Shown: positions 61,315 to 64,000 of the stretch, one piece after another
Numbering within the stretch: the first letter of the stretch is position 1
How the letters are laid out: the number at the start of each line of letters is the position of its first letter
DNA from: Podospora comata
Lineage: Eukaryota > Ascomycota > Sordariomycetes > Sordariales > Podosporaceae
Direction: 5' to 3'
DNA length: 64,000 bases
Assembly (NCBI GenBank): GCA_017354895.1
Contig: CP071493.1
Coordinates: forward strand, 7,254,001 to 7,318,000
Program-made: the position numbers and the translations under genes
The notes under the pieces: generated by a model
The model's database searches: none
What the model saw: the letters and a program-made list of their open reading frames with translations, nothing else
Told to the model about the DNA's origin: nothing

Positions 61315-64000
61315 ACTGCGACTCGGGCCCAGAAGCGGGAAGGGGCAGTTGTGATGGTCGGGTAGGAGATGGGAGAGAGGGATCGGAGGGGTGGGATTGG
61401 AGGGCTGTCAGGGGTGGTGGCGGCCGATGAAAGGGGGGAGGAAGCGTGATATGGAAGTGATGGATCAATTTTTCCGGGGAGGTTTGACGATTCTGGAAGT
61501 GAGCTCGTGGTGTGAGGGTGGTGCGGTGTGGTGGTGATGGATATGTGTGCTGTCCAAGGGCGGGAGCCCCATAGCCGTCAGTTCCTGCTGATCTGACAGG
61601 CTGGCTCGATGCTACCCCAATCGCAAGCCGATGAAGAGAAGGTGGCCGGGAAGACGCTCATCGGTCTGGACTTTTTAGCAATTGGGCGTCCATGCGGCTG
61701 TGGTCTCGCGTGGCGGCGAGAAAGAAAGGTCTCAGTCATCTATCTATCTCGTTTTTTGGGGAGGCGCGGGGGAGGGGAAGAGGGATGTCTTGGATGACAG
61801 ACGCCCACTCAGTTCAACGTGTATAGATGCCCGATGAACAGTTGATGATGAAGAGGTATTGTCGAAAAGAGAGTAAGCTTTGCGAGGTTTTGAGTGGGAG
61901 AGACGGTCTGGCAAGGAAGCCGGTCGTTGGAAGAAGAAAAAGAGGGGAAAAGCAAGAAAAAGAAAACATATCACTTTTCTTTACAGCAAGCGCACTTTGC
62001 ACCACACACACACACACACACACACACCACGCCACACCAAACCCACACCGATAGGGTGTTCGTCGGCTGCTACCTAGCACCATGACTCGCCGTCGGGCTT
62101 TCTGGGCTTGTCTTGGACCAGGTCTAGGCCTCTTTGGAGCTCATATACATGCCTTATCACTGTGGAGGGATTTTGATCCGACGGGGTGTATGGGCAGATT
62201 CGAAAAGGGGGGGGGGGGAGGGGGGAGGGTAATTTGGGAGGGATACATATTGCAAAGAGAGGGTTTTGACATTTCCTATTCAGATATCACCGTCATGTAT
62301 GCGGCGGAAAGAGCGTTCATATCTGTTGTTTTCATCGGCTTCTAGTTCACAGGTAGTTCTTTGCTTATTATTATTTCTAAACATGATTTCTCACACACTA
62401 ATCTGTCACGATTCTGTACTGGAGACTTCTGGGTGATTCGTGATTCTTCCACCATATGCCGGAGAGAAACGCCCCAGTGGCCGATGATTGGAGGATAGGG
62501 GTTACCGCAAAACAAACAAAAAAAGCAATTCTAGGCGTTGAGTTGCACCTCGATCGATGATGACCAAGCATGTGCCCGTCTTCTTCTTACCCTCTCGCAT
62601 CCCCTTGAGCCTTGAGCACGAGACAACGTTACTTTTGGTTGGCCCGGCTGCAAACCGCAAGGCTGCCGGTGGGACAGCCCGGCCCAGTTCCCGATCACGC
62701 AACTCCCAGCTGGGTTGCAATCGAATCACGACCTCTCGTCTAGCAGCCAGTAGGAAGGCTGCGGTGTGATCTGCATGGGAGCGGACAACGACAGCAGAAG
62801 AAGAAGCAAGAAAGCAAATAGCTGCTGGGTGAGGTTGACCGGGAAGCTGCATGTGCATACCGAGAAAGTGCGCTGAAGAAGGCAACAAAGTGGGAAGTGG
62901 CTTGCCCATGTGAAAGTCTATGCAGATAAAGCGTTCGTATAGAGTGCGGATAGGCGGATGTTGTTGCCTTGTAGGGAGTTTCGTGGTAACTCACGGCGCG
63001 GGCCGAAGCACTGACGGCTTTCCCGCCTGACTGGCTGATGATATCTGCCATCAAAGTTAGGGAGCCACGGAACTCAAGAGATACTGTGGCCGAGGGTGAA
63101 TCTTCCATGAGAACAGCATACCTATCTCATGCTTCGTCCCTGGGGTGCGCTGGTTTGGAAGAGGCCCCTTGAAAGTTATCTGAAAATGTCCAGTCCGTCA
63201 GTAGCAAACCTGTCCTCTACCCTACCACTCTGCAGTTTCATTCTCACATGGATATCCCACACGGATGTCGCACAAGTTTTGAACATGGGGAAAGACAGTG
63301 GATCGTTACCTTGGGGGGCTGCGCGGAGAGAGACGGTCGAGTTCCAGCGGTTATCTCGACGTTGAACAGACATCAGATGTAAGCCAGTTCCAAACTCGTC
63401 CCCTGTGTTCTGACTGGAATGATTAGCCAATTTCAAAACTACCACGGACAATGCCAAGGGATAGAACATACGGTTTGTGGGAAGTCTCTGTTGCGCCATC
63501 TCATGGACCACATGACGGCCTCGGTCAGGGCAGGGGAGCGGGTGGCTTTTCTCATCCATCCCCACTAGAATGTGTAGCATGAGAGCTGCAGAGAAGGTCT
63601 GGTTGGGCAGAGTTGACCGGTTACAGGAAGTTCGCGAGGCGGGATGGCTGTTGACCTGTCCTTGCCCGCCCTCACCCACCATGTTCTCTGTCGAGGGACA
63701 GGAGGTTCCTCACCGGTCAAAGAAGCAACTTCTCAAGATGGTAAGCATCCCGCACGATATCTCGCCATCAGCGGACGTTGTGTTCGGGTGCTTAGCTTGG
63801 TTGAGAGTCGTCCTACCCCAGATCGTGGGGGCCTTTTGAGCAGCTCTGTTCCGAGGTGACGCTGTCAGCGAGGACAGATGACCAGGCGCTGTGGCATGGA
63901 TAGCTGTAGGGTGCCGTAAAATATCCGTGTCCTGCTCTGATGCGAGCAAAAATGCTTGTGAGAGGTGAATTCTCAACTTGACAAGGAGACGAGCGCGATT
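61315..64000. other. Gene-free interval at the window's right end
   Basis: No recognisable gene or partial gene. It holds the 3' end of the VHS-GAT gene, a CA microsatellite at 62003-62028 and G-rich runs at about 62206-62227. Frames up to about 168 codons (63176-63682 -) overlap others and carry no domain. A gene continuing beyond the window cannot be excluded. Confidence 0.5.
62003..62028. repeat. CA dinucleotide microsatellite
   Basis: About twelve CA units, uninterrupted. Confidence 0.92.

Overview
The window comes from a filamentous ascomycete, most likely a sordariomycete and probably one of the Sordariales. This is inferred from gene content and structure. Genes are well separated. 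Introns are short (about 48-230 bases) with GTRNGT donors, CTRAC/CTGAC branch sites and YAG acceptors. Coding parts are GC-rich, intergenic DNA is rich in microsatellites, and long Ser/Pro/Gln-rich tails are common. I see no rRNA, tRNA, CRISPR array, transposon ORF or viral gene. Exon boundaries were worked out by hand from splice motifs, reading phase and family similarity, so protein lengths are predictions.

Layout. 1-5.8 kb: gene-free, with a long CT tract. 5.8-8.2 kb (+): Ser/Thr kinase. 13.2-17.1 kb (-): importin-7/8-like karyopherin (Nmd5/Sxm1 type, ten exons). 17.1-22.1 kb: gene-free, including a TCCA-rich stretch. 22.1-23.6 kb (-): RfeG-like regulator. 26.8-29.0 kb (-): DNA polymerase eta. 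32.4 kb (+): a very small Cys-rich protein. 33.8-35.1 kb (-): DHHC-type palmitoyltransferase carrying DHYC (Pfa5 type). 39.4 kb (+): a second tiny Cys-rich zinc-ribbon-like protein. 43.4-46.2 kb (-): ASH1-type SET methyltransferase. 48.8-51.0 kb (+): an unrecognised repeat-rich gene whose frame is crossed by two in-frame TAG codons. 51.5-52.1 kb (+): LSM7. 53.1-55.4 kb (-): PAN3. 56.7-58.3 kb (+): FAF2/UBXD8-like UBA-UAS-UBX protein. 59.5-61.3 kb (+): VHS-GAT adaptor (Lsb5-like). 61.3-64 kb: no recognisable gene.

The recognisable genes are mostly housekeeping and regulatory: nuclear import, translesion synthesis, H3K36 methylation, protein palmitoylation, mRNA decay (LSM7 and PAN3 converge), ER-associated ubiquitin handling and endosomal sorting. 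They do not form one pathway or a biosynthetic cluster. The least ordinary elements are the TAG-interrupted gene at 48.8-51.0 kb, whose later segments have no usable ATG of their own, and the two (perhaps three) tiny Cys-pair proteins in otherwise empty DNA.
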